From positions 1 through 30,148 of the forward strand of contig JAZMZI010000126.1 of NCBI GenBank assembly GCA_045585895.1: a stretch of DNA of 30,148 bases, given 5' to 3'. Positions 1 through 7,359 of the stretch are shown piece after piece. The translations under genes were made by a program, and so were the position numbers. The notes under the pieces were generated by a model, which had not been told where the DNA came from, made no database searches, and saw nothing but the letters and a program-made list of their open reading frames with translations. Source of the DNA: SVTX01 sp045585895 (lineage in GTDB: Bacteria > Bacillota > Clostridia > Oscillospirales > CAG-272). The first letter of the stretch is position 1, and each line of letters begins with the position of its first letter.

Positions 1-89
1 ATCTCAAAAAATTTGCTAAAAGAAAGTGGAGAGATAACCATCCCTCCGATTTCTTTGCTTTTATATCGCTTTTTTACTTCAAATACACC

Positions 90-126
90 AAAACGCCCAC
101 CTTCGCTCTCGCGTAATGGGCGTTTT
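90..126. terminator. Intrinsic terminator-like hairpin
   Basis: Perfect 10-bp arms (AAAACGCCCA at 90-99 and TGGGCGTTTT at 117-126) enclose a 17-nt loop, and the right arm runs into five T residues. The A-tract on the left makes it potentially bidirectional. It probably ends a gene lying left of the window. Confidence 0.65.
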
Positions 127-137
127 TCGACAGACTG

Positions 138-168
138 AAATCCCGTTCGCAAGAACGGGATTTTTTAT
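138..168 (+). terminator. Second tandem intrinsic terminator
   Basis: AAATCCCGTTC (138-148) pairs with GAACGGGATTT (153-163) around a 4-nt loop and is followed by a T-run. It sits 12 nt after the first hairpin, so upstream transcription is doubly terminated before the first gene of the window. Confidence 0.75.
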
Positions 169-183
169 ATTACGGTTGACGAT

Positions 184-336
184 ATGCGGATTTATCCCAC
201 GGTTGACGAGAGTGCCGACTATATTTTCAACGGCACAGTGATCTCGGGACGCGATATAAAGGAAAACGGAATGTTGTTTGAGGGTATTTCGGCTTTTGAC
301 TGTAAGACGGTAAGACTTGAAAAGAAGGTGAAATAA
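184..336 (+). pseudogene. Possible 50-aa gene remnant
   Basis: An open frame starts at an ATG and ends in TAA exactly where the next ATG begins. It would encode 50 residues ending in VRLEKKVK. There is no Shine-Dalgarno before the ATG, and the frame stays open upstream to a TGA at 136, straight through the second terminator hairpin. Two in-frame 11-bp direct repeats (172-182 and 199-209, each encoding TVD-D/E) lie at its start. I recognise no family. It could be the 3' remnant of a larger gene, a tiny gene co-transcribed with the next one, or non-coding DNA. Confidence 0.3.
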
Positions 337-774
337 ATGAAGGTTAATTCCATGAAAGTGACGCCCATAGGAAAGATCGTGGGCGGTCAGGACGGCACCA
401 GATATTTTGCCTTTGATCTGCCGCGTGTTACGGACGGCGAGATGTCGAAGGCATACGGAGTCAAGAGAGTAGTTCTCGGCAGTGAGGATATTAAATATTT
501 CTTTGATTGCGAGCATCACTATTATCTGCAAGGGGCTTGCTGTCACGGCTCGCTGATCTATTTTCTCGAAGGATTTTATACCGACGAGCTTCCGCCCAGA
601 CTCCGTATCATCGATACCGAGGCAAGAAAGCAGATACTTTGCGTTGACCTCAGAAAATATACTCCAAGTATCGAGCCCGAGCTTATCGATTTCAGGGGTG
701 ATACCTGCTATTATGCCGACGAGCTTGGAAACCTGTACGTTATGGAGCTTGAGTTTGCCGCGGATAACGCTTAA
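337..774 (+). CDS. Hypothetical protein, 145 aa
   Basis: I do not recognise this family. The start ATG directly follows the TAA of the preceding small frame and is preceded by AAGAAGG, a usable ribosome-binding site inside that frame, which suggests translational coupling. The protein has no signal peptide or membrane segment. It looks beta-rich, with a central FDCEHHYYLQGACCHG stretch (His/Cys dense, about residues 57-72) and a later GDTCYYADELGNLYVMEL pattern reminiscent of a beta-propeller blade or WD-like strand pair. The His/Cys cluster might bind metal, but this is speculative. A second ATG at 352 is a weaker alternative start. Confidence 0.65.
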   Translation: MKVNSMKVTPIGKIVGGQDGTRYFAFDLPRVTDGEMSKAYGVKRVVLGSEDIKYFFDCEHHYYLQGACCHGSLIYFLEGFYTDELPPRLRIIDTEARKQILCVDLRKYTPSIEPELIDFRGDTCYYADELGNLYVMELEFAADNA

Positions 775-921
775 ATCGTAAGCGTTATCCTATGTATCAA
801 AATCGATAATATTTTGTGTGACAGATCTATGTACTTTATTTAGTTTCTTATTATCTGTTAATCTTTATTTTTCCTTTATTGCCTATTTTACGTGATTTTT
901 GTATGATTTGCGTGAATATAA

Positions 922-950
922 TTGACAATTTTTGCGGTCAATGGTATAAT
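922..950 (+). promoter_or_regulatory. Consensus sigma-A promoter for the sigma-factor operon
   Basis: TTGACA at 922-927, a 17-bp spacer, and TATAAT at 945-950 match the vegetative consensus fully. The start codon at 986 follows 35 nt later, with GAGGAAG at 971-977 as ribosome-binding site. The 147 bp before it (775-921) are AT-rich with no other feature seen. Confidence 0.85.
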
Positions 951-985
951 TAATTAACAAAACTGATAAAGAGGAAGTGTTATAA

Positions 986-1564
986 ATGTTACCGATAATT
1001 CTGACTATCGCAGATGATGAAGACCGCGCTTTTGTGGAAAAAATATATACACAATACGAGGAAAGACTTTATACGATAGCCAAAGTATATCTTCACGATG
1101 ATTGCGATGCTGAGGATTGCGTACACGATACGGTTGAAATTATAATAAAGAGCTTGGATAGATTTAAGCTTGCGCGTGACAAAGGATATCTTGACCGTCT
1201 GATTCCCGTGGTGTGCCGCAATTGCGCGATGAACTATATGCGAGTTAAGCACAGAAAGCAGGAATACGAGCAGTCGTTTGTCAGATATAATTTGGAGAAA
1301 GAAGAATACGAGGATATAGAGATACCCGATTACAATGCAAGCGTTGATAAAATATGTATAAGCGAGGAGAATTGCGAATATCTGAAAGAGCTTATAAACA
1401 GCTTGGAGCCTAAATATCGCGATATTGTTTTGCTTAAAAGTATGGGCTTTGATTATAAGGGCATATCGGAGGTCTTGAACGTTCCCGAGGAGCTTATAAG
1501 AAAGAGGTATTCAAGAGCGAAAAGGCAGCTTTGGCGGATGGGAGGTAAGAGGCTTTATGTTTAA
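986..1564 (+). CDS. RNA polymerase sigma factor, sigma-70/ECF type
   Basis: The 192-aa protein has the two-domain layout of group 4 (ECF) sigma factors. Region 2 covers about residues 14-90 and includes the acidic DAEDCVHDTV helix used to contact core polymerase. Region 4 covers about residues 128-187, with SLEPKYRDIVLLKSMGFDYK followed by a helix-turn-helix (ISEVLNVPEELIRKRYSRAKRQL). The linker is acidic. It would direct polymerase to a small regulon. The following membrane gene overlaps its stop by 8 bp, the usual sigma/anti-sigma arrangement. Transcription starts from a vegetative promoter, so autoregulation is not evident. The family call is firm; the regulon is unknown. Confidence 0.9.
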   Translation: MLPIILTIADDEDRAFVEKIYTQYEERLYTIAKVYLHDDCDAEDCVHDTVEIIIKSLDRFKLARDKGYLDRLIPVVCRNCAMNYMRVKHRKQEYEQSFVRYNLEKEEYEDIEIPDYNASVDKICISEENCEYLKELINSLEPKYRDIVLLKSMGFDYKGISEVLNVPEELIRKRYSRAKRQLWRMGGKRLYV

Positions 1565-2294
1565 TAATTCCGATAAATTCGACCATTTGATCGCATTGGC
1601 GGCAATAAATTGTGCCGAGGAAGAGGCAGAGGCACTGAGAAATATGGATACGTCGGGTGTGAGCTTTCACGAGTCCTATTACAAAAAGAGAGCGAAGATC
1701 ATAAAGAAATATAAGCGCTATCCAAGCGGAAGAAGCTACAAGTCAACAGTCGTTAAGGTGGCTGTAGCGGCTGCTGTTGCCGTAATTATGCTGTCTCTGT
1801 TTATAAGTTGTATGCCGATGCTGAGAGAGGCTATATATAATGCCATAGTAGGCTGGTATGAGGATTACTTTACCATTTCTTATGAGTCTCCCACGGGTCA
1901 GGAGAGAGAGACCGAGCCCGTCCCCGAAAACGGAGAGCAGATAGCGGTGCCGACGTATATTGTCGAGGTGCATAAACCGACCGATTTACCCGAAAATATT
2001 TTGGAGGATGTCGTTTTAAAAAACAGCTCTAAATTTGCAATTGATTATTATATTGGCGAGGAATATCTGTTTTCATATTCGCAATTTGTATTACAACCAT
2101 TCGATAAATATGTTGACAATGAGGAGATTGAAGTTACTTCTACATATGTTAATGGAAACGATGCTACAATTGTTGAGTACATAAATAAAAAAGAGATTAA
2201 TATATTTTGGAGCGATGGTGAATATGCATACCATATGTTTTCAACCCAATGTGATGTTGAAACCTTGATAAAATATGCTGAAAGTGTAAAATGA
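1557..2294 (+). CDS. Membrane anti-sigma factor-like protein, DUF4367-like C-terminus
   Basis: Start ATG lies inside the sigma gene (8-bp overlap) behind GGGAGGTAAG. The 245-aa product has a charged cytoplasmic N-terminus (about residues 1-60), one hydrophobic helix (about 64-85), a Glu/Pro-rich linker (about 110-125) and an extracytoplasmic domain. That last part contains PTYIVEVHKPTDLPENI and ends in a beta-rich region, as in DUF4367-type proteins encoded beside Clostridia ECF sigma factors. The likely role is to hold the sigma factor at the membrane until an envelope signal releases it. No zinc-binding HxxxCxxC anti-sigma motif is seen, so the interaction domain would differ from RsiW/RseA-type proteins. 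The role is inferred from position and topology. Confidence 0.75.
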   Translation: MFNNSDKFDHLIALAAINCAEEEAEALRNMDTSGVSFHESYYKKRAKIIKKYKRYPSGRSYKSTVVKVAVAAAVAVIMLSLFISCMPMLREAIYNAIVGWYEDYFTISYESPTGQERETEPVPENGEQIAVPTYIVEVHKPTDLPENILEDVVLKNSSKFAIDYYIGEEYLFSYSQFVLQPFDKYVDNEEIEVTSTYVNGNDATIVEYINKKEINIFWSDGEYAYHMFSTQCDVETLIKYAESVK

Positions 2295-2350
2295 TTGTAA
2301 AATTCGCACAAATTCCGAACCGCTCATTTGTGTAATCAAACGAAAATAAA

Positions 2351-2388
2351 AAAATCCCGAAAAATGTGTCACATTTTCGGGATTTTTT
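2351..2388 (+). terminator. Intrinsic terminator after the sigma/anti-sigma operon
   Basis: AAAATCCCGAAAAATGTG pairs with CACATTTTCGGGATTTT (one bulged A) around a tiny loop and is followed by a seven-T run. It is A-rich on the left, so it may also work on the reverse strand. Confidence 0.85.
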
Positions 2389-2402
2389 TGTTATAGGTAT
2401 TG

Positions 2403-2423
2403 TGGGGGTAATCGATGTCGGCA
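2403..2423 (+). repeat. Left copy of imperfect inverted repeat around the secreted-protein gene
   Basis: TGGGGGT-AATC-GATGTCGGCA matches, in inverted orientation with two 1-nt gaps and one substitution, the right copy at 2921-2943. The preceding GGTAT is also shared. The pair flanks only the 142-aa secreted-protein gene. Confidence 0.5.
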
Positions 2424-2439
2424 TGATATTGGAGGAAAA

Positions 2440-2868
2440 ATGAAACGAAACAAATTAATGAAAGCAATCATTTCTTTTTCGCTGGCACTGTTAATGCTTT
2501 ATTCTCTGACAGTGCCTGTGTTTGCCGCAAAAAATGAAGAACCGACGGTTCAACCCAGATGGACCAGTATCGCAACTATGGACCTTGATATGACTTTTGT
2601 AGGCAATCAAGGTAACGCTTCTGCTACCGCAAGAAAACAATCCACTGCCTCGCACATTGAAGGACTGTTGTACGTTTATAAATGGACAGGCTCAACTTGG
2701 CAGTATGTTGGAGAGGCTTCGGGCAGCAAAACTGTAGGCACCCTTGGACTCAGCGTTGATTTTGTGGGTGAGCCCGGTGTTCAGTATAAGGCAGTCTTTT
2801 ACGCCGGTGCATACACCAACGGAATAAGCGAGTGGGAAACTATTGAGTGTCTTAAAACTTGTAGATGA
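2440..2868 (+). CDS. Small secreted protein, 142 aa
   Basis: A clear Sec signal peptide opens the protein: MKRNKLMK, a hydrophobic core, then VPVFAA near residue 30 as signal-peptidase I site. The mature part is about 112 aa with a beta-sandwich look: alternating strands, SGSKTVGTLGLSVDF, GVQYKAVFYAG, and two cysteines close to the C-terminus (ECLKTC) that might form a small loop. Similar small secreted proteins occur in Firmicutes under DUF6147-type names; that link is from memory and weak. It stands alone behind a GGAGG site (2431-2435), after a terminator and between imperfect inverted repeats. The function is unknown; a surface, bacteriocin-like or anti-host-factor role cannot be told apart here. 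Confidence 0.75.
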   Translation: MKRNKLMKAIISFSLALLMLYSLTVPVFAAKNEEPTVQPRWTSIATMDLDMTFVGNQGNASATARKQSTASHIEGLLYVYKWTGSTWQYVGEASGSKTVGTLGLSVDFVGEPGVQYKAVFYAGAYTNGISEWETIECLKTCR

Positions 2869-2920
2869 TTTTGAATGTAAAAACTCTTAAAGCAATAAAA
2901 AATACAATTGAGGAGATCGT

Positions 2921-2943
2921 TGCCGACATCCGATCAACCCCCA
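2921..2943 (-). repeat. Right copy of imperfect inverted repeat
   Basis: TGCCGACATCCGATCAACCCCCA is the near reverse complement of 2403-2423. Together the copies bound a segment of about 540 bp carrying only the small secreted-protein gene. Confidence 0.5.
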
Positions 2944-3024
2944 AAATCCATACCGTGTACCCGTTGTTTGGGCAAACACGGAGATTCCCCCAAAATTGGC
3001 TTGCTAAATAAGATCATCTTCCCC

Positions 3025-3056
3025 TTAAGAGGCTGAATTTCGGTTCGGTCTCTTAA
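3025..3056 (+). terminator. Long hairpin, probable terminator of the secreted-protein gene
   Basis: TTAAGAGGCTGAA (3025-3037) pairs throughout with TTCGGTCTCTTAA (3044-3056), counting G-U pairs, around a 6-nt TTTCGG loop. The tail ATCTTTATATA is only moderately T-rich. A second smaller dyad, CCGTGT/ACACGG, lies at 2953-2981. Confidence 0.5.
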
Positions 3057-3114
3057 ATCTTTATATAATCGTGACTCTCACGCATATAATGATAAAAATG
3101 CAGGGAGGAGATTT

Positions 3115-3753
3115 ATGATAGATCACGGTTATTTAAGAGAGCTTTTTGAGTCCTGTTTAACCGCCCCATACGAGCATATTCGGGGAGGCGGAAGCTTTGC
3201 TACGGTCAGGGACGGCGACCTTTTGTACGTTTTTTTCGAAAAGAGCAACGGTGCGGAGGATTGGATAAACAATCTTTCCTATCACGCGGTATCACGAGGG
3301 AGGATAGGCGACCCGTGGTACTGCCACGAGGGATTTTTGCGTGTGTTTGAAAGCATTTTGCCTTATATTGAAAAAAAGATAGGCAGCAAAAGCGTCGGCG
3401 CCGTCGTTACGGTGGGGTACAGCCACGGCGCGGCTCTGGCGGTTCTCTGTCACGAATACATATATACGGAGCATCCCGAGCTGCGAAATAATATATCGGG
3501 CTTTGGATTCGGTTGCCCGAGAGTCGTATTTGGTACCGTGCCTCACGAGGGCGAGAGGTGGCGGGATTTTTATATGGTGCGCAATATTGACGACACGGTT
3601 ACACACTTGCCTCCCCGAGTTTTGGGATACAGACACGTGGGAAATATGATCGAGATAGGCAGGTCGGGAAAATACACGGGATTTGATGCGCACAGAGCGG
3701 AAAACTATATATCCGAGCTGAAAAATGCGGCAAATAGGCTTAAAGAAGGTTAA
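3115..3753 (+). CDS. Class-3-lipase-like alpha/beta hydrolase
   Basis: The 212-aa protein shows a lipase_3 core. The nucleophile elbow GYSHG puts the serine at 103 and follows VGAVVTV. The acid motif VRNIDDTVTHLPP gives Asp159 or Asp160, and a late His193 (DAHRAENY) completes a plausible Ser-Asp-His triad. GFGCPRV after the elbow is also typical. There is no signal peptide, so it is probably cytoplasmic. It is shorter than fungal lipases but normal for bacterial intracellular relatives. The start is ATG behind a strong GGGAGGAG. It is probably monocistronic, since a new promoter sits in the gap to the next gene. The hydrolase fold is well supported; the substrate is unknown. Confidence 0.8.
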   Translation: MIDHGYLRELFESCLTAPYEHIRGGGSFATVRDGDLLYVFFEKSNGAEDWINNLSYHAVSRGRIGDPWYCHEGFLRVFESILPYIEKKIGSKSVGAVVTVGYSHGAALAVLCHEYIYTEHPELRNNISGFGFGCPRVVFGTVPHEGERWRDFYMVRNIDDTVTHLPPRVLGYRHVGNMIEIGRSGKYTGFDAHRAENYISELKNAANRLKEG

Positions 3754-3758
3754 ATCTA

Positions 3759-3787
3759 TTGACAAAATTAAAAAAAACGTCTATAAT
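3759..3787 (+). promoter_or_regulatory. Consensus promoter of the 309-aa protein gene
   Basis: TTGACA (3759-3764), 17-bp spacer, TATAAT (3782-3787). The ribosome-binding site GGAGGTGG begins only 3 nt after the -10, so the mRNA would start at or within it. Near-leaderless, or expressed from an upstream promoter as well. Confidence 0.75.
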
Positions 3788-3803
3788 ATAGGAGGTGGCA
3801 ATT

Positions 3804-4733
3804 TTGCCCTTGATTTATGATAAAGCATATATTTTTTCCGTTTCAAAACGCTTTTTCGGTAGGATCGTTGCATATTGCGGAGATAGTTGCAAAAGCGTTG
3901 CGGGAAAGGATGTCTTTGAATATCTCGGTCTCGGCGAGGATGACGAGTGTGCGCTACGCGAGGTATTGGCAGCGTACGGTAAGGACGGTTACGCCACTGC
4001 GGGTTATAACGGCCGCTGGCATCCCGTATTTTTCTTTAAGGATTTCGCATACGATACGGGACTTTGTTTGGCAGTCGTGCCTGCGGTCTCGGCAAGAATT
4101 GCGGCAGAGGCTATATCAAACGGGTTTATTGAAGGCTTCAGCTCCTCCGAGAGGCTTCTTTCTCTTGCCAAGATCAAAAACGACAGATCTATTACTGACG
4201 ATAGTATGCGTTTTATGCATTTATCGCGGGTTCTTGGGCAAATAATGCAAACGACGGCGTTAAAGCTTGATCATTCCTCGGCATCCGCGGAAAGCATAAG
4301 ATTTGCGGCGGAGGGGATCGCGTCATTTGCCATGATAAACCTGGATTTCGACACTTATCTTTCGATCCAAGATGAAGCGCTTGTTTTTCAAGACGAAATA
4401 TTCGACGGTAGGTTTTGCTCCGCGGCAATCGTTATTCTCGCTATGCTTGCCAGCAGATGCTCTGCGGACGGCTCTCTTAAGCTGACCGTGGTGCGGGGCG
4501 TTGGTGAGATCGCTTTAGAGCTCTCCTTTAAAAAGAGGTTCGGCGGTTGGCAAGGACCTTTGAATTTTCTTAAGGACGCGGCAAATATAAATCACGGTAT
4601 AATGTTTTATACGGTAGAGGATCAACAGGTCATAACGGTTGGATTTATACCTTTTTATCAAGACGTTGGCTTCGTCGGCGTCAAGTTCGGCGAAGAGCTG
4701 TTCGATCTTGCAGAACAGAGAGAGCTGTTTTAA
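3804..4733 (+). CDS. Hypothetical protein, 309 aa; possible degenerate sensor-type protein
   Basis: I chose the TTG at 3804, 8 nt after GGAGG (3791-3795); the GTG at 3795 overlaps that site and is less likely. The N-terminal 100 residues resemble a PAS-type alpha/beta fold (a YLGLGEDDE segment, then FFFKDFAYDTGLCLAVVP). The middle is helical, with RFMHLSRVLGQIMQTTALKL resembling the dimerisation helix of a histidine kinase, including a histidine (HLSR). The C-terminal third (RGVGEIALELSFKKRFGG and later FVGVKFGEEL) sits where a kinase ATPase domain would, but lacks recognisable N, G1 and G2 boxes. No membrane segment is present. If it is a sensor, it is a degenerate one; this is inference only. 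Confidence 0.6.
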   Translation: MPLIYDKAYIFSVSKRFFGRIVAYCGDSCKSVAGKDVFEYLGLGEDDECALREVLAAYGKDGYATAGYNGRWHPVFFFKDFAYDTGLCLAVVPAVSARIAAEAISNGFIEGFSSSERLLSLAKIKNDRSITDDSMRFMHLSRVLGQIMQTTALKLDHSSASAESIRFAAEGIASFAMINLDFDTYLSIQDEALVFQDEIFDGRFCSAAIVILAMLASRCSADGSLKLTVVRGVGEIALELSFKKRFGGWQGPLNFLKDAANINHGIMFYTVEDQQVITVGFIPFYQDVGFVGVKFGEELFDLAEQRELF

Positions 4734-4785
4734 GCTCCGTTAATAATTAATTTGATCAATACGCCCGCAAGGGCAGGAGGAACAT

Positions 4786-5160
4786 ATGGCAAAATACAGA
4801 CAGGGAAGAATAAACGACGAGCTCCAGAAGGAAGTAGCTATGATACTTCGCGACGTTAAGGACCCCAGAGTTTCGGGCGCGTTTATAAGCGTTACCGCGG
4901 CGGAGGTCACTCCCGATCTCAAATACGCGAAGATATATTATTCCTCGCTTATGGGAGACAAGAAAGAAGTAAAGCAGGGGCTTAAGGCTGCCGCGGGATT
5001 TATACGCGGTCAGGTCGCACGCAGAATGAATCTGCGTATCACTCCCGAGATAACCTTCGTGGAGGACGGCTCTATCGAATACGGAGCAAAGATCTCCAAA
5101 ATACTTGAGGGCATTACCATTACCGATCCCGACGACGAGGGAGAGGAAAGCGATGACTGA
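4786..5160 (+). CDS. rbfA: 30S ribosome-binding factor A
   Basis: The 124-aa protein has the single KH-like domain of RbfA, which assists late maturation of the 30S subunit and 16S rRNA 5'-end processing. Diagnostic stretches are RINDELQKEVAMILRDVKDP near the N-terminus, ISVTAAEVTPDLKYAKIYYS and the C-terminal LRITPEITFVEDGSIEYG. The length is normal. The start follows CAGGAGGAACAT. It overlaps nrnA by 8 bp, the same rbfA-nrnA order seen in many Firmicutes, where it usually follows infB; here infB is not adjacent, so the usual nusA-infB cluster is split. Confidence 0.95.
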   Translation: MAKYRQGRINDELQKEVAMILRDVKDPRVSGAFISVTAAEVTPDLKYAKIYYSSLMGDKKEVKQGLKAAAGFIRGQVARRMNLRITPEITFVEDGSIEYGAKISKILEGITITDPDDEGEESDD

Positions 5161-6163
5161 TAAGCAGGATTTCAGAACTCTCACCGCCGACGAAGCGGCG
5201 GATGTGATCTGCGAGAATAAGAATATTCTCATACTCTTTCACGTTCATCCCGACGGAGACGCCGTAGGCTCGGCATTCGCTTTAAGAGCGTTCGTTGAAA
5301 GAAACGGCGGCAGAGCCTTTTGCGTTTGCGCCGACGAGCTTCCCGAAAGATTTCGCTTTATTTCCGACGGGGTTCAGGAAAGCGTTCTCCCTTCGGCTAT
5401 CCCCGAGGACGTAAAGTGGGACGCTATCGTTTCCGTGGATACCGCCTCGCCTTCTCAGCTCGGCGCGCTTTACGACGTATTCAAGGATAAGATCGACCTT
5501 ATGATCGACCATCACGGCAAGGGTACGCCCTATGCCGATAATTGCGTGCATCCCCACGCCGCCGCCTGCGGAGAGGTCCTTTACGGAATACTTAAGCTTG
5601 CGGCAAACAAAATGGACGGAGTTATCCCCTTCGAGGTGGATAAACTGATATATACCGCCGTCAGTTCGGATACGGGATGCTTCAGATACAGTAACGTGAC
5701 CCCCCACACTCATAAGCTTGCCGCGGAGCTTCTTGCGGCGGGTGTTGACGTGGCGGATATAAATCATAGGCTTTTCGGCATCAAGACCTTGAAGCAGATG
5801 CAGGTGGAGCACGCGGGATTTGAAAGAATGAATTTCCACATCGGCGGCAGAGTTGCCGTTATAACCTTCCCATACGATCTTAAGACTCAATACGGCGCCG
5901 ACGACGAGGCTCTTGAGACGCTTATTGACGTTGCAAGATGCGTAAAGGGTGTTGATATTGCCGCAGTGATCAAACAGCCTACCGCCGAAAACAGATTCAG
6001 AGTTTCAATGCGCTCGTCCTGTGATTTCGACGTGTCTGAGATCTGCGCGAGATACGGCGGAGGCGGACATATTCGCGCCGCGGGATGTACTATCACGGCA
6101 GATTCCATACTATCTGCGGAAATGGCGATCGTGCTTGCCATCGAGCACGCGCTTCAAGGATAA
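5153..6163 (+). CDS. nrnA: DHH/DHHA1 phosphoesterase, nanoRNase/pAp phosphatase
   Basis: I place the start at the ATG at 5153 (8-bp overlap with rbfA, behind GGGAGAGGAAAG), giving 336 aa. The DHH domain shows all motifs: HPDGDAVGS (residues 32-40, Asp34 and Asp36), VSVDTA (Asp96), the name-giving DHH (119-121) and SSDTG (Asp173). The DHHA1 domain ends in GGGGHIRAAG (302-311), which binds substrate. NrnA proteins degrade 2-5-nt RNA ends and dephosphorylate 3'-phosphoadenosine 5'-phosphate using Mn. Translation is probably coupled to rbfA. A bidirectional terminator follows at once. The family is certain; the balance of the two activities is not visible. Confidence 0.93.
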   Translation: MTDKQDFRTLTADEAADVICENKNILILFHVHPDGDAVGSAFALRAFVERNGGRAFCVCADELPERFRFISDGVQESVLPSAIPEDVKWDAIVSVDTASPSQLGALYDVFKDKIDLMIDHHGKGTPYADNCVHPHAAACGEVLYGILKLAANKMDGVIPFEVDKLIYTAVSSDTGCFRYSNVTPHTHKLAAELLAAGVDVADINHRLFGIKTLKQMQVEHAGFERMNFHIGGRVAVITFPYDLKTQYGADDEALETLIDVARCVKGVDIAAVIKQPTAENRFRVSMRSSCDFDVSEICARYGGGGHIRAAGCTITADSILSAEMAIVLAIEHALQG

Positions 6164-6164
6164 T

Positions 6165-6197
6165 AAAAAAGTGAGTTCAAAGCGAACTCACTTTTTT
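6165..6197. terminator. Bidirectional terminator between convergent genes
   Basis: GTGAGTTC (6171-6178) pairs with GAACTCAC (6184-6191), extended by flanking A6 and T6 runs. It serves nrnA on the plus strand and the LRR lipoprotein on the minus strand. Confidence 0.9.
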
Positions 6198-6214
6198 GTT
6201 GTGGAATTACTTAA

Positions 6215-7099
6215 TTATTTTGCTTCTTCTTCCTCAACGTCGATCATATTAGCAACGTACTCTGCAAGAGCGCTGTTGCCGTCCTCGGGAACGATTATGT
6301 AGTTCTTTTTGATTCCCGAGAATATGTAATTTCCAAGGTTGGGAACCAGGACGTTTTTGCCGTCTAACTCAACGTATACATTTTCGATGTTAACGGATGC
6401 GGATACGTCTACGGCGCCGGGAGCGTTAAGAGCAGCACAACCCGAGAAAGCCATATCGCCTATGGAAAGAAGACCTGCGGGGGTCTTGATAGATGCGATC
6501 TTTTCGCACTTGCGGAATGAGGCTCTGCCTATCGACTCGGTGGTTGCGGGAATTTCAAAAGCTTCAAGAGAAGTGCACTCGTTGAAAGCGAAATCACCGA
6601 TGGTTTTGAGCTTGGAACCCTCAGCGAAGGTTATGCTCTTAAGACCGGAACAAAGAGCAAAAGCATACTTGTCTATAGAAGTTACGTTAGCGGGGATGGT
6701 GATGCTTTCGAGATTGTTGCAGCCTGCGAAAGCCATAGCGCCTATTTTTTCAACGGTGGAGGGGAGAGTGATAGCGGTCAGGGAGGAGCAGAAGTAGAAC
6801 GCTTCGGGTCCTATCTCGGTTACGGTGCGGATTGCATCGCCCTCGCCTACGGTTTCGGGAATAACTACCTTGTGAGGAGAGTAGATTCCGGTATAATCGG
6901 TAATGATTGCAGCCTTACCCGTGCCTGCTTCATAAGTGATCGTTCCTACGGTAACGCCGTCTACGACGATATCCTGCTGACGCGCGCTTTCAGAATACGC
7001 CGAAACACCGAAGGAGCCGTCTTCATCTTCTGCGTTGTTGCAAGCGATAAGCGAGGTAGCGAGAAGAACTGCTACTAAAATCAATGCGATTTTTTTCAT
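6215..7099 (-). CDS. BspA-type leucine-rich-repeat surface lipoprotein
   Basis: The start ATG at 7099 follows GGAGGTTAAG and opens a lipoprotein signal peptide: MKK, a hydrophobic core, then lipobox LIAC with Cys20 as the acylated residue. The 294-aa protein then has an acidic linker and, from about residue 90 to 240, five or six LRR_5 (BspA/TpLRR) repeats. Their rhythm is ITLPSTVEKIGAMAFAGCNN, ITIPANVTSIDKYAFALCSG and so on, each about 23 residues. The C-terminus is acidic (EEEEAK). Such proteins are displayed on the cell surface and often mediate adhesion or binding to host or matrix components. It is monocistronic behind a consensus promoter. The ligand is unknown. Confidence 0.88.
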   Translation of the reverse strand: MKKIALILVAVLLATSLIACNNAEDEDGSFGVSAYSESARQQDIVVDGVTVGTITYEAGTGKAAIITDYTGIYSPHKVVIPETVGEGDAIRTVTEIGPEAFYFCSSLTAITLPSTVEKIGAMAFAGCNNLESITIPANVTSIDKYAFALCSGLKSITFAEGSKLKTIGDFAFNECTSLEAFEIPATTESIGRASFRKCEKIASIKTPAGLLSIGDMAFSGCAALNAPGAVDVSASVNIENVYVELDGKNVLVPNLGNYIFSGIKKNYIIVPEDGNSALAEYVANMIDVEEEEAK

Positions 7100-7143
7100 A
7101 CTTAACCTCCAAAGGGTATAATTATCAATTTTACACATAATAA

Positions 7144-7172
7144 ATTATACAACAAAAAAAATAGATTGTCAA
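7144..7172 (-). promoter_or_regulatory. Consensus promoter of the LRR lipoprotein
   Basis: On the minus strand TTGACA (7172-7167), 17-bp spacer, TATAAT (7149-7144), then 44 nt to the ATG at 7099. Confidence 0.85.
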
Positions 7173-7287
7173 TAGGTTTGCAACGAGTTTGAAGTGCACT
7201 TTTGTAAATATTTTCACAGCGTTTATTAACAATTCGGGAAAATTCGTTCTTTTAAGCCCGTGAAATACCTTTTTTTGCTCTGCGGTG

Positions 7288-7316
7288 TTGTAATTGACGG
7301 GAAAATATGGTATAAT
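7288..7316 (+). promoter_or_regulatory. Extended -10 promoter of the comM-like gene
   Basis: TATAAT at 7311-7316 carries a TGG extension, with a weak -35 TTGTAA (7288-7293) at 17 bp. A TTGACG at 7294 is at the wrong spacing. The start codon at 7360 has GGAAGG upstream. Confidence 0.65.
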
Positions 7317-7359
7317 TACAAAAGTGTTATCATAAATACGCTTACGGAAGGAAAAAGAA

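Noticed and set aside
7294..7316. TTGACG/TATAAT promoter before comM
   Set aside because: The spacing is only 11 bp; the TTGTAA at 7288 with an extended -10 gives correct geometry.
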